Assembly (NCBI GenBank): GCA_039619475.1
Contig: CM077115.1
Coordinates: 157,455,774 to 157,519,773 of the forward strand
Reading direction: 5' to 3'
Source: Icerya purchasi
Taxonomy: Eukaryota > Arthropoda > Insecta > Hemiptera > Monophlebidae
DNA: 64,000 nucleotides
A program made the translations under genes and the position numbers. This document shows positions 1 to 12,339 of this stretch, piece after piece. Numbering within the stretch: the first letter of the stretch is position 1; every line of letters starts with the position of its first letter. The notes beneath the pieces are model-generated. The model was not told the origin of the DNA. It searched no databases and worked only from the letters and a program-made list of their open reading frames with translations.

Positions 1-3000
1 CTTACCACTTAAATATTAACTCGATCAAATTTACCATTCTAATCCAGGCCCTTCTTCACATTAATAACATGTACAATCATGAAGTGTATTAATTTTTTTT
101 CTATATTGTCTGAAACTATTCGAAACTATATGTTCACCATGATTATGGCTCAGTGTTTCCGGAACATTTCGGTGTATTAATTTTTTCATATATATTAATT
201 GTTTTCTATTCAAATCAGTGAATTGCTTATGTTATTTTAAGTGAAATGCTTTGACATTGTATAAAATGTTTGAATTTCGCGTCCTTCCGCAGTTCTGCTA
301 ACACATATATATTTTGATGAGTGATTAAAGAATTGTTTAAATGATAATTAAACTGAATTGGGAAGATATAGTTAACTTGATGATTTAAGGTACCGAGATT
401 GCTTAATTCAATACTGTTATTAATAAGTTACGTATGTAAAAATAGTGTTGACGTAAACGTTGCTTTTTATAGTCGAGGTTGGAGGCGTTTGTCAAACTGA
501 TCTGTTCGCTGTTAATTCTTTCGATGATTTAATAATCACTTTCGCGTCGTTGCGCTAGTTTAACTCACTTGGAAACTGGTTGCAGACGCACGAGCACCGT
601 TTGGTTTAGTAAAAAAAATTATTACTTCTTGCGAGCTAAACTGTATACTGTTTTAAAAATGATTGATCAAAAGTTTTCATTAATTTCACTGTTTTCATCA
701 AAAATTTTCGTATCGGATAGCCAGAAAAGTTACATCAAAAATGTCCTCTGGAGTAAACGGTTTCCAGTCTTGTTTCTAATGTCCGAAATTGAGTTATCGA
801 TTTAAAAATTTATTTATGGGAACGGGTTTTTATTTTGAAAAAGTCTTAAACTTTGATCATTCTGCGGTGACATTCTCTGGCGTTTATGTGCAACCGATGA
901 CATCGTCTCTGCGATACCAATTTTAATATTGTCATTATTAGAGACTATTTCACGCTTGGCTTTCTTATCTTTCATAGCTTCGGCGCATAATGTTCTGCAA
1001 TATTCCGTTGTTTTCTTTTTTAAATATCTATATTCGGAATAATCTCGTACGAGGAGTTAAGATTGCATCTTCCTTCTCATCTTAAATTGAAAGAAATTTA
1101 TCATTGTTCAATATTCCGCCACCTCCGCCTCGCTAGAGAGTGCAATGAACAAGGTGTAACCATTTCGCGCTTCTATCTATTATACACCGGAATCGAATGA
1201 CTTTTTTATGAAGCCACAGTAATATCCTTTCTAATGAGTTGTAGTAATAAGAAACGAACTGATTTAGGAGCACTTTCGCCAAAGTTCTCGTGGACTTTTT
1301 TGGTAACTCCTTATTTTCACAATACCGTAAATTATAATTCAAGTAAATACTCGTTTTTAAAATGAAGTTTTTGGCTTGGCATTATTGTCCGCTTTGTTAA
1401 TTTTCTATTTTACTTTTCTTTTAATTATGATACATTTTGTTTAGTTTTTTTTTTTTTTTTATGGTGACTTAAAAAAGACAAGTCCACCTGAAAATTGTAT
1501 AAATGTTATAAATGAATACTTTTACGATTATTATTTGTAAAAAATGAAATGGTCTATCGTTATAAGTTCTAGATATTTTTCGTTTTCTCGTTGTTAGTTT
1601 GTAAAATTTAGTCTCCAATTTATCTTTAATGGTTTATATTTGTCTTTGCGGTTTACGTTCGGATGAATTGTTATTGGTTTTTATAATACTTTTATTAACT
1701 TTATTAATTCTGTAAAATAATTTTTTAGATTTTTTACTTCGGTCGTAGTGAAAATAACCGTACTATTATAGTCTCGTAAGTTTTATTACGTTTAGTATAA
1801 AATAAACATCTTTTTTTTTTTTTTTTTTTCTTCGAATTTGGAAAAATGTTTTTCTTTAATAAGGTAGGTTATGCAATTTAAGGAAATGTGTATTTATTTA
1901 TTTTCTTTAATATATACCTTTAATTAGCTTGCTTCAGTGTATTGTATTTCCATTATATCGTAATTAGTTACTTTTATCCAGGAAATTGATTTATTTTAAA
2001 AACCATTTATACCTGCAACTTCATAAATTTTTTTATTTAGAATATATATAAAAAAAAAAAAGTAAACATTATTTATTTTAATTAATATTTAAAGGTGTAG
2101 CAGTTATTTATTCGCCTTTTCTTTTCTTTTTTAATATTTGTCACGTAACATTTTTTTCATTTAATTGTTCAGTAAAATAAATTATACTCTTAATTAATCG
2201 TTTTACTGTCTTTTTGTGTCAGCGTGAGATAAAAATGAACAATATTGTAGCCGTAATTTTTTTAGCGAAAAATTGAACTTGTAGGGGAACATTAGAAAAT
2301 ATTTCAGAATGTTAATCGTAATTATTGCACAAGCGCCTATGTTTAGCATTATTAATTTTAATTCGTTTGGTTTACGTAATATTGTTATATATATATATGT
2401 AGTTTTATCAAATTATAACAGATGTTTATTAAGGGTGTCATTTTCTCATAAATTGAATTGAACTGTACTTTTACTAAGTGTCTCTTCCTCTTCCGTTGTT
2501 GCTGTTTTATCAAGTTGAAAAAAAAAAAAATGGAAATCTGATATGTAATCTGGATACATATTTGTTATTCTCTGATTTCAATAGGCAGTTCTATACAAGC
2601 TAAGATAATAAAAAATTATCATAAAATATAATAATAATAACAAAATGATTTATCACAGTACAAGCAATAAAATAATTTACGATAAACTAACTGTGTAATA
2701 AGTAATTATATTCATCAGGAGATAGTAATTTTTTCTATATTCGCAGAAGAGACATTGTTCGAATTATGGAGTATAAGAGAAAATATTGCAATTGAAAGAT
2801 TTAAAGATATGGGAAAAGCGGAAAAAAATTAGAAGGCCAAAAAACCGCACGAGTTCATATGAGAATTTTTCAGAAAGTGGCAATAAGTTTTAAATTTACA
2901 TTTACACAATGTTATATTTCGTTGGTGGAAGAATAATTCTCATCGGCGCTTATTATGGAAGTTAAACTGTTTTTAAAAAAGTGAGATGAACTTAAAAGTA

Positions 3001-4448
3001 GAATGTAACGATATTGGCCAAATGAACTGTATTTGTTCAGGCCAATAAAAAAAAATAATAAAAAAAAAAATGTAACGATACGAGTATGATTTATCCGAAG
3101 TTGTGTCTTCTTCGTCGTGAAGGGAGGAAGAGTGAAATTAATTCTGGTTATATGTGTGGCGGCTAGTTTCTAGTTTTAATTGTGTATTTAAGATTAGTTA
3201 TTTTAATTACGGCAGAAAATTTTGTTTAATAACTACACTATACCGCTATGCCTTATCGTTGTTTATAATTTTTCGGTTCTTTAATTAATGACTTCTTAAT
3301 GAGATATTTATACGTTGGCAATTTTTCGATTTATTTTTTGATATGTGTAAATAACGTCATAAATTTTTGGGTTGCTTGTGCATAAAATTAACAGTTGGGA
3401 TTTAGATGTTGGCAAAAATTTACGTAAATGGTTTTCGTGCATGCGTTTGTTTTATTATCAAAAATGGAAAATCGCATGTTCGTAAGTTAGTTTAAAAATA
3501 TCGCGTATAATAAAAAATATCATAAAGTTAGTAAAAATGAGAGAACCTATATTCTTCCCTACATATTTATCTTTGCCAATAGTTGTCGACTGTAAACTTT
3601 TTATTTATTTTTACATTTTTCGCTCTTCTTCCGAATACCGGACGTCCTTATGCTGTTAATTTTCTGCTCCTTGTGTTGCGTTGTATTTCTATTCAGAATT
3701 GAGAAAAAATTAAAAAAGTAGACGAACAAAAAAGGATTCAAGCGGTTAAAAATCAAATACCACAAAACTGTTTCGGATTTATAAGATCTTCAATAGGCGT
3801 AAAATTTAATCGGTACTTACTAATTAAGATGAGAGGTAGTAATTGTTAAGAAGGGTTTCAAAAATTTTGCAGCGGCGGATTGAACAGGGAGGTGGCGCGC
3901 TTTTATGGAAACGAACAATTTCTAATTTGAAATTCGAGGAAATTACAACGCTTAAAATTGCACCACACCGTGAAATGATAGATAATCCTTTTAATTAATA
4001 GGAGGCTCCATTAATTGATAATTAGAAGTTGAATTTATTGAGGAAAAGTGTATATATCGCCGTTTATTTTTGTTTTTTTCAAATAACTTATTTAAATTTT
4101 TGTTTTTTATTAATCGTTTTTAAAACGCAGTTACTATTTTCCTATTTCCATCTGGTCATCATTTTTATTTAACGTTTTTTATATAAATAAATGTATAGAG
4201 TGTAAGTTTCGTTATCCCTGTGATAAAGCTAATGAAGCTACGAATGTCAAAATATTAACCAGGTTTGTTGATGTTACGTATAAAAGTCGTCGGTTAACGA
4301 TTGGATTAATCTCGACAGCTCATTTTTATTACAGGTTTAGTGATCGTTCAATTTACTTGCGCCAAAAAATTAAGCAAAAATCTTTTATTTAAAAATTTTA
4401 ATTTTACGCGAATTTGCAAATAATTGTAAATCGTTGAAAATTCTGAAT
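1..4448. other. AT-rich flank, no gene seen
   Basis: Non-coding sequence downstream of the minus-strand Ly6 gene. It contains poly(A)/poly(T) runs and short AT repeats. One small hairpin lies at about 3013-3047, where ATTGGCC and GGCCAAT arms flank a short loop. Open frames at 569-805 and 1133-1342 resemble no known family and lack coding character. Confidence 0.6.
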
Positions 4449-4454
4449 TTTATT
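4449..4454 (-). promoter_or_regulatory. Possible poly(A) signal of the Ly6 gene
   Basis: An AATAAA hexamer reads on the minus strand about 350 bases past the Ly6 stop codon. In such AT-rich DNA the hexamer is frequent by chance, so this is only positional support. Confidence 0.2.
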
Positions 4455-4799
4455 AATTTTCTATACACTGATTGAACTAGGAACGAACACACCGTAATGA
4501 ACGAAAGGAGTAAAGTGAAAAGAACGGAAAGAGCAAAATGAACGCCTGGGTTAATCATTTACGAAAAACTTTTTTTTTCTTTCGCATTAATGTAATTCGT
4601 CGACGGTGGGCACGTAAGTAGATGCCCGTCTAAATTGTACGGAGTTTTTCCTAAAAACATTGATTAAACGATAAAAAAAGTACACACGTATATTATACAC
4701 AAAAATATAATAATAATAATAATAATAATAATATATTTTAAAAATTAGAAATATGATGACACAGCCATTATTATAAAATAGAACGAAATGACAACTCCG

Positions 4800-5098
4800 C
4801 TACTGATGGAAGCTACGTAAAAATTTGATAACGTTAAAGATAAATATAACAGCCATCGTATCGGTGTGGTGAAAGAATGAAGCTTCCGTACTAGGATTAG
4901 CTTTATTGCATAGATTCGAGGAACAATAACAGATTTTCGAGTTAGTAGTCTCTCTTAAGCCGAAGCTTTCCGTGTTAAAACATCCTTCTTCGTAAATGGA
5001 TTCAGCGATTCTTGTCTCCGGGTTCCACCTGTCGTTCTTGTAATTTTGGACCGTTTCAGCTTGCGGTGCGCACCCCCTTTCGAATATCGTCACGGATT
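4800..5098 (-). CDS. Ly6/uPAR (three-finger) GPI-anchored protein, last coding exon
   Basis: Last coding exon of a cell-surface Ly6/uPAR protein. The acceptor TTTAG lies at 5103-5099 and the exon starts with two bases that complete a lysine codon begun in the exon at 10977-11156. It encodes SVTIFERGCAPQ, then YEEGC, and the diagnostic C-terminal block ICYCSSNLCN, where adjacent cysteines and the Cys-Asn pair close the three-finger fold. A polar stretch (KANPSTEAS) and a hydrophobic tail (MAVIFIFNVIKFL) follow, which fits a GPI-attachment signal; the tail ends in a few polar residues. The stop is TAG at 4802-4800. Insect Ly6 proteins act in septate junctions, in channel or receptor modulation, and in adhesion. 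I cannot assign this one to a named gene such as quiver or boudin. The frame upstream of 5098 is intron read-through. Confidence 0.85.
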
Positions 5099-8000
5099 CT
5101 AAACGCAATAATTCATATTGTGTAATTATTAAGAGATATATTATAAATATTGAGCAATGTGAAAAAAAAAACTTGATTAATAAAGGGAAAAAAAACAACA
5201 TATGTGTAATATAATTTCATGCGGGAAACATTAATAAAATACTCTTTATTTTGAAATTTAGATATTTTGCTTGCATTATAAAAGTTTTATGCTGTTCAGC
5301 TTCAGAATTTACAGTTTCCTCTTACGAAACATTGTGCATTATAAAATTGGTAAAAATGTGTGTTTTCTATCAACTTTTTGAGTAATTAAAAAAAGGAGGC
5401 TCGCTTTTATGATAGCGTGTCATTTCATTAAAAAAAAAAAAAAATCGTATTTTGTTTCCTGTGATTTTTTTAACTTCCCATTGGGCAACTACTTTAAGGT
5501 TAAACAATTAATCATTGATTGAGTAAAATTTATACGAGAAATCTGCTTATTTCGTATTTTTAATTGAATCGTACGCAGCTAAATGATCGTTAATATCGTG
5601 GGAATATATTGAGAGTAATTATGAACACTTGCAACGTGAGAAGCACAGTGGGATTATATTCTAAAAAAAAAAAAAAATACGATCCGGTCGGATGAGTATA
5701 TAGCGAGGAGAATTGATTAAGCTCTTACAGGAACAGATCGACAGCCTGTTGTTTGTTGTCCCTTGTGACCTGCCGGTATATCATAAAAAAATACTATGAG
5801 ATACAGATATAGAAAATCCGACAGTATCTTGGTTTTCGTAAAAAATCTATTTGCCTGTTTTTTTTTGTAATAACGCGTCTATTAAAGTAGTAGTATATTT
5901 TTTTCCCGGTATTTATTTGCGTTTTAATTTGATTGAAAGTTAAATGAATTTATTGAAGTGAAACTCATAATAAATAAATTTCGGATACAGCATCATCTTT
6001 TATAGAATTCAACAATCAATGAAAAATATTAATAAAACAAATGCATTAATATTTTATTTGTTTTTGTTTTTCTTTAAATGAAACTTTATAGATATGTGTT
6101 TATGAGAACCACAGATCTCCCTCCTATTTGGTTCTTACTCTCGGTAAATTTGGTACTCTAATACTATAAGCTTAAATCAAAGTTGAGGAAAACGATTTTG
6201 AAGTCTCACTTCTGCTCTATGTCTCGAGGCGCATTCATTTTTTCATAAATTTTTGTTCGTTATCTGAAGATTTCTATACGTGATATAAACGTGCAAAAAT
6301 TAAATTAAATCACCGAAGTTTTTATCAAGCGAAGAGAGAAAGTTATAGCGGATAAACATTATGATTCTTAAAAAATTTTTGTATCATCATTTAAAAAGCT
6401 AGCGATATTATTTTTAATATTTTTGTAATAAAACTTCAATATAAAATATAATTCATATAATTATAGACGTTAATATAATTAAACCGCGTTGTATAAATGC
6501 GATAATAAGCATCTTCATCATATTTTATGATCATGACTATAAGCCCTATTGATCTATTCTGAGCACGCTACTACAAGAAAACGCGAAAGTAATATAAAAG
6601 TGTAAATATAAAATGCTTTTTTATTCATTTATTTATTTATTTATTTATTTATTTATTTTTTGTTTGTATCCCTATAAGTACTTTAAACTGTAAATACTCG
6701 CTAGTAATAAAAATAAATGTGTAACGTAAATAATTTGTAAGTTTATACATTGCCACTGTACTAAAAAATGGATTATAACTTTTTATCATTATTGGTTTTA
6801 TTTTAAAATTTACGTATTTGTGATTTAGCGAACTGGAAAAAAAATTGAATTGGAATATCTTTCTCCGAAAAAGAAGTGACGTGGTTAATAAAAAAGAAGT
6901 TATTTTTCCCCGCATTAGCAAACTCTACGTGGAAGCGGCTTGAATTGGAAAAGTTCCGTTTTATAAATTAAAAAGAAAACTAATAATTTCATTAGTTCGC
7001 ATTTAAAGTATTATTATTAAAGTTTTTGTCGCAAATTATTCTGTTGAGAAGGAATGAGGAATAAAAAATATAGCTTGAAAATTGCTGCGTAGAGAACAGG
7101 TAATTTTTGCTTGGTTCTTTTTTTAGCGGATCAAGTTCTTTTTAACTTTTCATTCTATTATTAGGCATGGTTGCCTTCAAAAATTACACACTGGCGGATG
7201 TAGAAAAATTATATTACAATCAGCGTGAAAATTAACGCATTAGAATTATTACGATTTCCCCTTTTTATTCCCACTTCCGATATCAATTGTTGAAGAAAAC
7301 TAAATCCTCACAGCTTAATACTTCCTTCAGCGCGTAGGAATGGCTTTCGATCAGTATTTTAAGTCTCTATCCGATGTTGTAGTATATTGATAGCTTGTGA
7401 TCTCTGTCGTTTCCTAAGACGGATTATTCCAATTTTAAAATGTGGAGTGAAATTTCAGGAAAAATGAATAACGATTAGCAATTTTGATTAGGAATTTTGA
7501 TATATACACAAAATTAGTTTAGACGTTGGCACTTGTAATAGTATAAATAAGAAATACACGTGTAACTAGGGACCAAATGTGAGTTATAAGAATGAGGGGA
7601 TAAAATTGCTTTAGTATTTCATTATACTTTGTGAATAGAATAATAACATTTCGTGAAACTGCAATCGGAAATAGAATTTTACCTAGCCCCATGTATGTAA
7701 AAACTAACGAAATTCATACGCATTTTGGATGATGCGGGAACAGATTATGCGCCTAAATAATTAAATATATAAAAAACATGTTCACGAAAAGTGGTTTAAT
7801 ATGTTGGACAGTTGAAAATATAAGTCATCTCTGGTCGTGAATTTTTCATTGTCGAAGGAGCATTCGTTACATGACTTTACTCATGCTCTGGATACTCCGA
7901 AAAAGTCTAGTTGCATCCCCTCGGAAGTTGCTCAATAGTTTGAAAACGCGTAAATAAGCACGGAACTTTTAATTGTTTCTGCTCCCTTCAAGAATAGTAG

Positions 8001-10976
8001 TAGAAACGGATTTTTCAGTTTCAACGTGTATTTTCCGAATTTTTCTTAAATCTTCGCCGGGGTTATCTTTGAAAATATCGTAATTTCGAATATCCGAGCT
8101 CTTTAGGAAATATTGATCTTGCATTTTTAAAGTATAGGTTTAAGTCGATGTTATATGCGGTAGGGAATTAAGCAGTGTCGGTAATATTGCCGCACTGGTT
8201 CAGTCGAATGGTATTAGTATAAAAATGATTACAGATGGCACACATGCGTTTGCGATAGTGCTTATCGATTTAATTGTCGCTTCTTGTGACTGAGTGTCAA
8301 TAAGATGAGCTTATTAACTATCTAGACTGAATAAATTAAATCAGTATTACACGGTAATGGTTGAGAATGCACGAACATTCTCTTATTCTCAAATGTTCAT
8401 TTTTACAATATGAAATTCTCTGTATCGGTCAAATTTAAACCAGTCCATGATGACGAGAAAATCGTGTCGTATTTAAAAGAATTAGTGTCTCTTTCGAATA
8501 GCGGCCGCAAATGAAAACAGACCACCACCGTCTTGTTCATTTAGACGCCTTCATTTTTCTCCTTTCACAAAATTCTCTGTTGCAGTGAAATGCAGAAGTA
8601 TAAGTCAATCTCAGAAGGCTTATAGAGGTCAATGTTTTCTTTACGGTAAATGAATAGAGATTAAACAAAAGCAGATGAACATTGTTTTATTCTTTTTTTT
8701 CACATTAGTAATTCACTTCTGGTATCGAATGTAATCTAGTCTGCGATGGGTAATTAAAGACAGCAAGATTTTAACGTGCTTATATAAAACGAAAGTGTAT
8801 TTTTTTTGTCCAGTAAATACTGTAACATCGTTTCACCGTAGATTTTTTAATATACCCAGAAGACAAGTAATATGACTCGTGAATCTGATGACGCTCGGCA
8901 TGTACATTAAAAACCAAATCATCGTGTCATGAGGCAACTTTGGTGTATCACACTGTTCATATCAACGGGTGTGCAGTGTCCCCCTTCGATTGGAAATCGA
9001 AATATCTGCATGAAGTGAATTTTTGGGGATTAAAGACGTTCGCTTACGACATTTAAAGACGGTAGATGCGACGAGTAGTTGCAGTTTGCGTTAGATTTGG
9101 GTAACCGAAGTAAGTGTCCTTCGAAAAGAGTTTTGTAGCATGCTCTATAGATAAATCGGCGATGATACCGTCGTCTTTCGCTTAGAATCATCTGCCCTCT
9201 TTTGCTTTTGGCGAGATTTAAAAATTTCGAAATTCGAATTTCTCTTCTCTAGTTGTAACTAAATGAATTATTCCACAAAAACTGATTAAACTCTTTACGT
9301 TTTGCTTTTACGATCACGGTGAGCGTTTTTTCGTCTCGTGCCATTACACCAAACATAACGAATGTGGATACTGATCTGGTTTTTAGTTGTTCTTGATAAA
9401 TGGGTGAAACGATGAAAATCAACGTACGAATTATTGCTCCACGGAACGCTCTATTACTTAAACTTAATCCAAATTTAAGAAAAATCTATTTCGACGATGT
9501 AAAAGGAGAAATCAAACGGTAGTGATGGCCCAGGAACTTACGCGTGGGTAAAAAACATAATGGAAATTTTTATTTATAGCTTTTGCAATGAAAAATAGAA
9601 ATATGTACTAAAGATAAACTATAAATTTTGATATCAAAATTACCCCTAATAGGTGAAATATCCTCTAATAAATTGGCCCCTTAAGCTGTCCTTGTTTTCA
9701 TGAAATGTAAACATCGCAGTGTTAAAAACGATTTTTCAACATTAACTTGTGTGTAACCACTTCAGCAATTGGGGGTATAACTAGGAAAAACTTATCTTTA
9801 TTTTCTTTCTAAAATTTTAAAATATTTGTTTTTTCCTCCAACCTTTTCACGGTTTTCTGTTAATACGTCCAGGCCTACTTGTACAGAAAAGAGTTGCTTG
9901 TTGTATTGTTTTTTTATTTGATTAAAAAAAAACAAAAAACAAACAAATTCGCCTGTTTCCTAATCATTTCGCTTTCTTCGGATTTTTTTGTTATGGTGTC
10001 GAATTCCAACTTATTCCAAACGGATTTTTGCATTGTTCTAGGTTTCAAGAAATTGGCGCGTGCTATGTTCTGGTTTTTTACTTTAGCATTTCTAATATGT
10101 ATTATTAATTTAAGGATGACTATATTAATTTGAAACATTAGGGATGATTTTTTTTTTTTTAGATAATAAGGTGGAAATATTTTTTTTTTTTTTTTTGTCT
10201 AAGGGTCGGTCCCTGATGATAACTATTCCTTTGGTACAAAATGCAGAATTACTACAAAGAGATTTTTTATCATAATTTTAATTTTACTTACTGTTTTTAA
10301 ATAATTTCTGGGGTGTGAATTTAGCGTTAACTGTAATGAAACGATAATAAATTTCTGCGTTTTATTAAAAAAAAATACTTATTTAATTTTAAGTTATTAA
10401 AGCGAAAAAAAAAAAACAAAACAAAACAGAACAACACTTAGACGTTTACAGTCGGACATTAAATATTTGTCGACTCTAAAAGTTTAAAAGTATTTTCCCA
10501 TATCGATGACCCATTTTCGCAGCAGCAATAGAGTATGTCGCGTCGATGGAATTTCTGACCAATAAATAAATGACTAGTACAATAGTGTAATTACATTTTT
10601 AAAAAAAAAAAAAACGATTCATTTATTTTTTCTGTATAAAAACTGAACATTTTTTGGTTCAGTTCCTATTTTTGTTGCAGGCAAAATTACATTTTTTTTT
10701 TTTTTCTTAGTTTTCGTTTTTGGTTCAGGTTCGAAAGTGATATGTACAAACTAGACGTGCTTATTTACACCTGTTTTATTATTTTAACATATTATTGATC
10801 TTGTTATAATTGTAATTTTAATTACTGCATTATATGTATAGCAACGTTTTACACTGGGGTTTGGACCACCCACGGCTTCCCTTTGCATTCCACCTACTTT
10901 ACCACATATATATATACACACATGTATTTTTTTTCCTCCTTAATAATTTATTGTAGCTGCGTAAAGGAAAACTTAC
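5099..10976 (-). other. Phase-1 intron of the Ly6 gene (5,878 nt)
   Basis: The donor is GTAAGT at 10976-10971 and the acceptor ends TTTAG at 5099. The phases match exactly: one base before and two after. The intron is AT-rich, with a TTTA tetranucleotide run at 6628-6656 and several poly(T) tracts. Small open frames inside it (6649-6921, 9879-10138) resemble nothing known. Confidence 0.75.
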
Positions 10977-11156
10977 TTCCTGCTGGTAAATCTAATCGAA
11001 TAATTTTCTTTGTACAAAATGTAGAGTAAGAACACGTCACTTCATAGTGTTCTGATTCATCAAAACGGGAACAGAGTCTTGTAGTGCGGTTGCTATTAGG
11101 TGGTGGTGGTTGAATGGTGCATTCGTAACACGTCATGCTACATTCCGATTGTATAT
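10977..11156 (-). CDS. Ly6/uPAR protein, internal exon with first half of three-finger domain
   Basis: A 180-nt internal exon. On the minus strand it follows TTTTATTTTACAG (acceptor at 11158-11157) and ends at GTAAGT (from 10976). The first two bases finish a codon from an upstream exon. The frame then reads IQSECSMTCYEC, a proline/asparagine loop, and LCSRFDESEHYEVTCSYSTF followed by CTKKIIRLDLPAG. MTCYEC is the classic start of a Ly6 domain (C1-x-x-C2), and the later Cys residues are spaced as C3 to C5. A cysteine just before the domain (SEC) is additional to the usual ten. An NRT sequon is present in loop 1. Joined to 4800-5098, the two exons encode a complete ten-cysteine domain. The ATG inside the exon is not the true start; the signal peptide must come from an upstream exon. 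Confidence 0.85.
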
Positions 11157-12105
11157 CTGTAAAATAAAAAAAATATAAAAATATATATATATATATTAAT
11201 AACGTTTATTCATGAGTGGTATATTTATGGAGAAAAAAGTAAACGCGCCGGACGCATTTTGTTAATGCGATTAGAAGTCGATAAAGTTGAAAAATAAACT
11301 GTGTAGCAGTTTTAGAAAATAAAGCTAGCGAAAGTGCGCATTTTTTGGAGGTTTTAACATAATGGTTTTGCGTGGCAGTTTTATTTTTGTAGTTACTCGC
11401 CAAGTTGTCCGAATGATTAATCCGGGCTACTTTTTTAACTTTAATTTTCTCGATATGCGCTTAATGGATGTTTTAAGATTTTTCTGGGCGCCTTGTTAAA
11501 CAGATTTTGTTAACGTGCCAACTATTTCACAGTCACCTGTTGATAAGAATTCCATTTTTTGTTATTATTCGTTGATTTTTAAATTCGATGCTAGAGCTCG
11601 CAGAAAGCCCTTAAAAATTAACGTCATTTTCTAAGATTTGCGTGATAATTAAACATTTTATAAAGGTAAAGGAATCATAGAGACACTAATTTTTGGGTGA
11701 CACATCTTCGTGCATTAATCACGAAGATATATAACGTTTTAGATTACAATAAAAAAGCGAATTATTGAGAAGCGGTTATTACTTATATAAGTATAATGGT
11801 AAAAATATATGAAATTTATAAGTTGCAATTAAACACATAAACAATAAAGGGCGAAAAATTGGAAATAAATTAATTCACGGAAAAAAAAACAAAAGTTGAC
11901 ACCCTTTGAATCGTGTTTTTTTTTTTTTTTAGATTCGACCTAGATAGAAAAAATGAATCAGGGCAATGATAATTTTCTATACTTAAAAATATGCTGCACT
12001 AAGATTCGAATCGAGCTAGATCATATAGTGGCTGCTTTAAAAATCTTCGTTACGTCTTAAAAACGTGACTTAATTAAATTTATGTCTGTGCGATGATGAC
12101 GAATG
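11157..12105. other. Intergenic or intronic AT-rich sequence
   Basis: Lies upstream of the Ly6 internal exon, so it is probably intron. It begins with a polypyrimidine tract for the acceptor (in minus orientation) and a short AT repeat at 11181-11196. No other feature was recognised. Confidence 0.5.
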
Positions 12106-12118
12106 AGGTCAAAGGTGA
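12106..12118 (+). promoter_or_regulatory. DR1 nuclear-receptor-type site
   Basis: The sequence AGGTCAAAGGTGA is two hexamer half-sites spaced by one base. This is the DR1 arrangement bound by HNF4, RXR/USP and Seven-up class receptors. A 12-bp perfect palindrome (GGCGGTACCGCC, 12129-12140) follows 10 bp later. Only the motif is visible; function is inferred. Confidence 0.35.
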
Positions 12119-12188
12119 GCGTTAACGCGGCGGTACCGCCGAGCTCTGAAGATTATAAGTTATTAGTTGGTTGGCAACAAACGAAACG

Positions 12189-12339
12189 GGGCAGCTACCA
12201 TAGTTGATTAGTTAATTGTGTTTTGTTCGCGTCGAACCGGGTTCGAATCCCGCTGCCACACATTGGCAATTCAAAACATTTCACTTGCCACGAGTTAATG
12301 TGCGTAATTAACGCGCCGAAAAAAAAAAAAAAAAAAAAC
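12189..12339 (+). mobile_element. tRNA-derived SINE, copy 1 (full length)
   Basis: The head resembles a tRNA. A TACCATAGTTGATTAG stretch matches a pol III A box, and GGTTCGAATCC at 12239-12250 is a canonical B box. The ends GGCAGC and GCTGCC pair as a 6-bp acceptor stem. The anticodon and D arms do not fold convincingly, so it is not a tRNA gene. A body of about 60 bases follows, then a pure A tail ending at about 12338. The 7-base string CGAAACG lies directly before the head (12182-12188) and after the tail (12340-12346), consistent with a target-site duplication. The copies at 28381-28541 and 28564-28645 share the head; the former also shares the body. Confidence 0.7.

Noticed and set aside
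4720..5201. Single-exon 133-residue secreted protein starting at 5201
   Set aside because: The first 34 residues are intron read-through; the splice acceptor at 5099 and phase match to the upstream exon explain the real start.
12189..12262. tRNA gene
   Set aside because: The A and B boxes are good, but the D and anticodon arms do not pair, and the sequence continues into a body and A tail shared with another copy, so it is a SINE.
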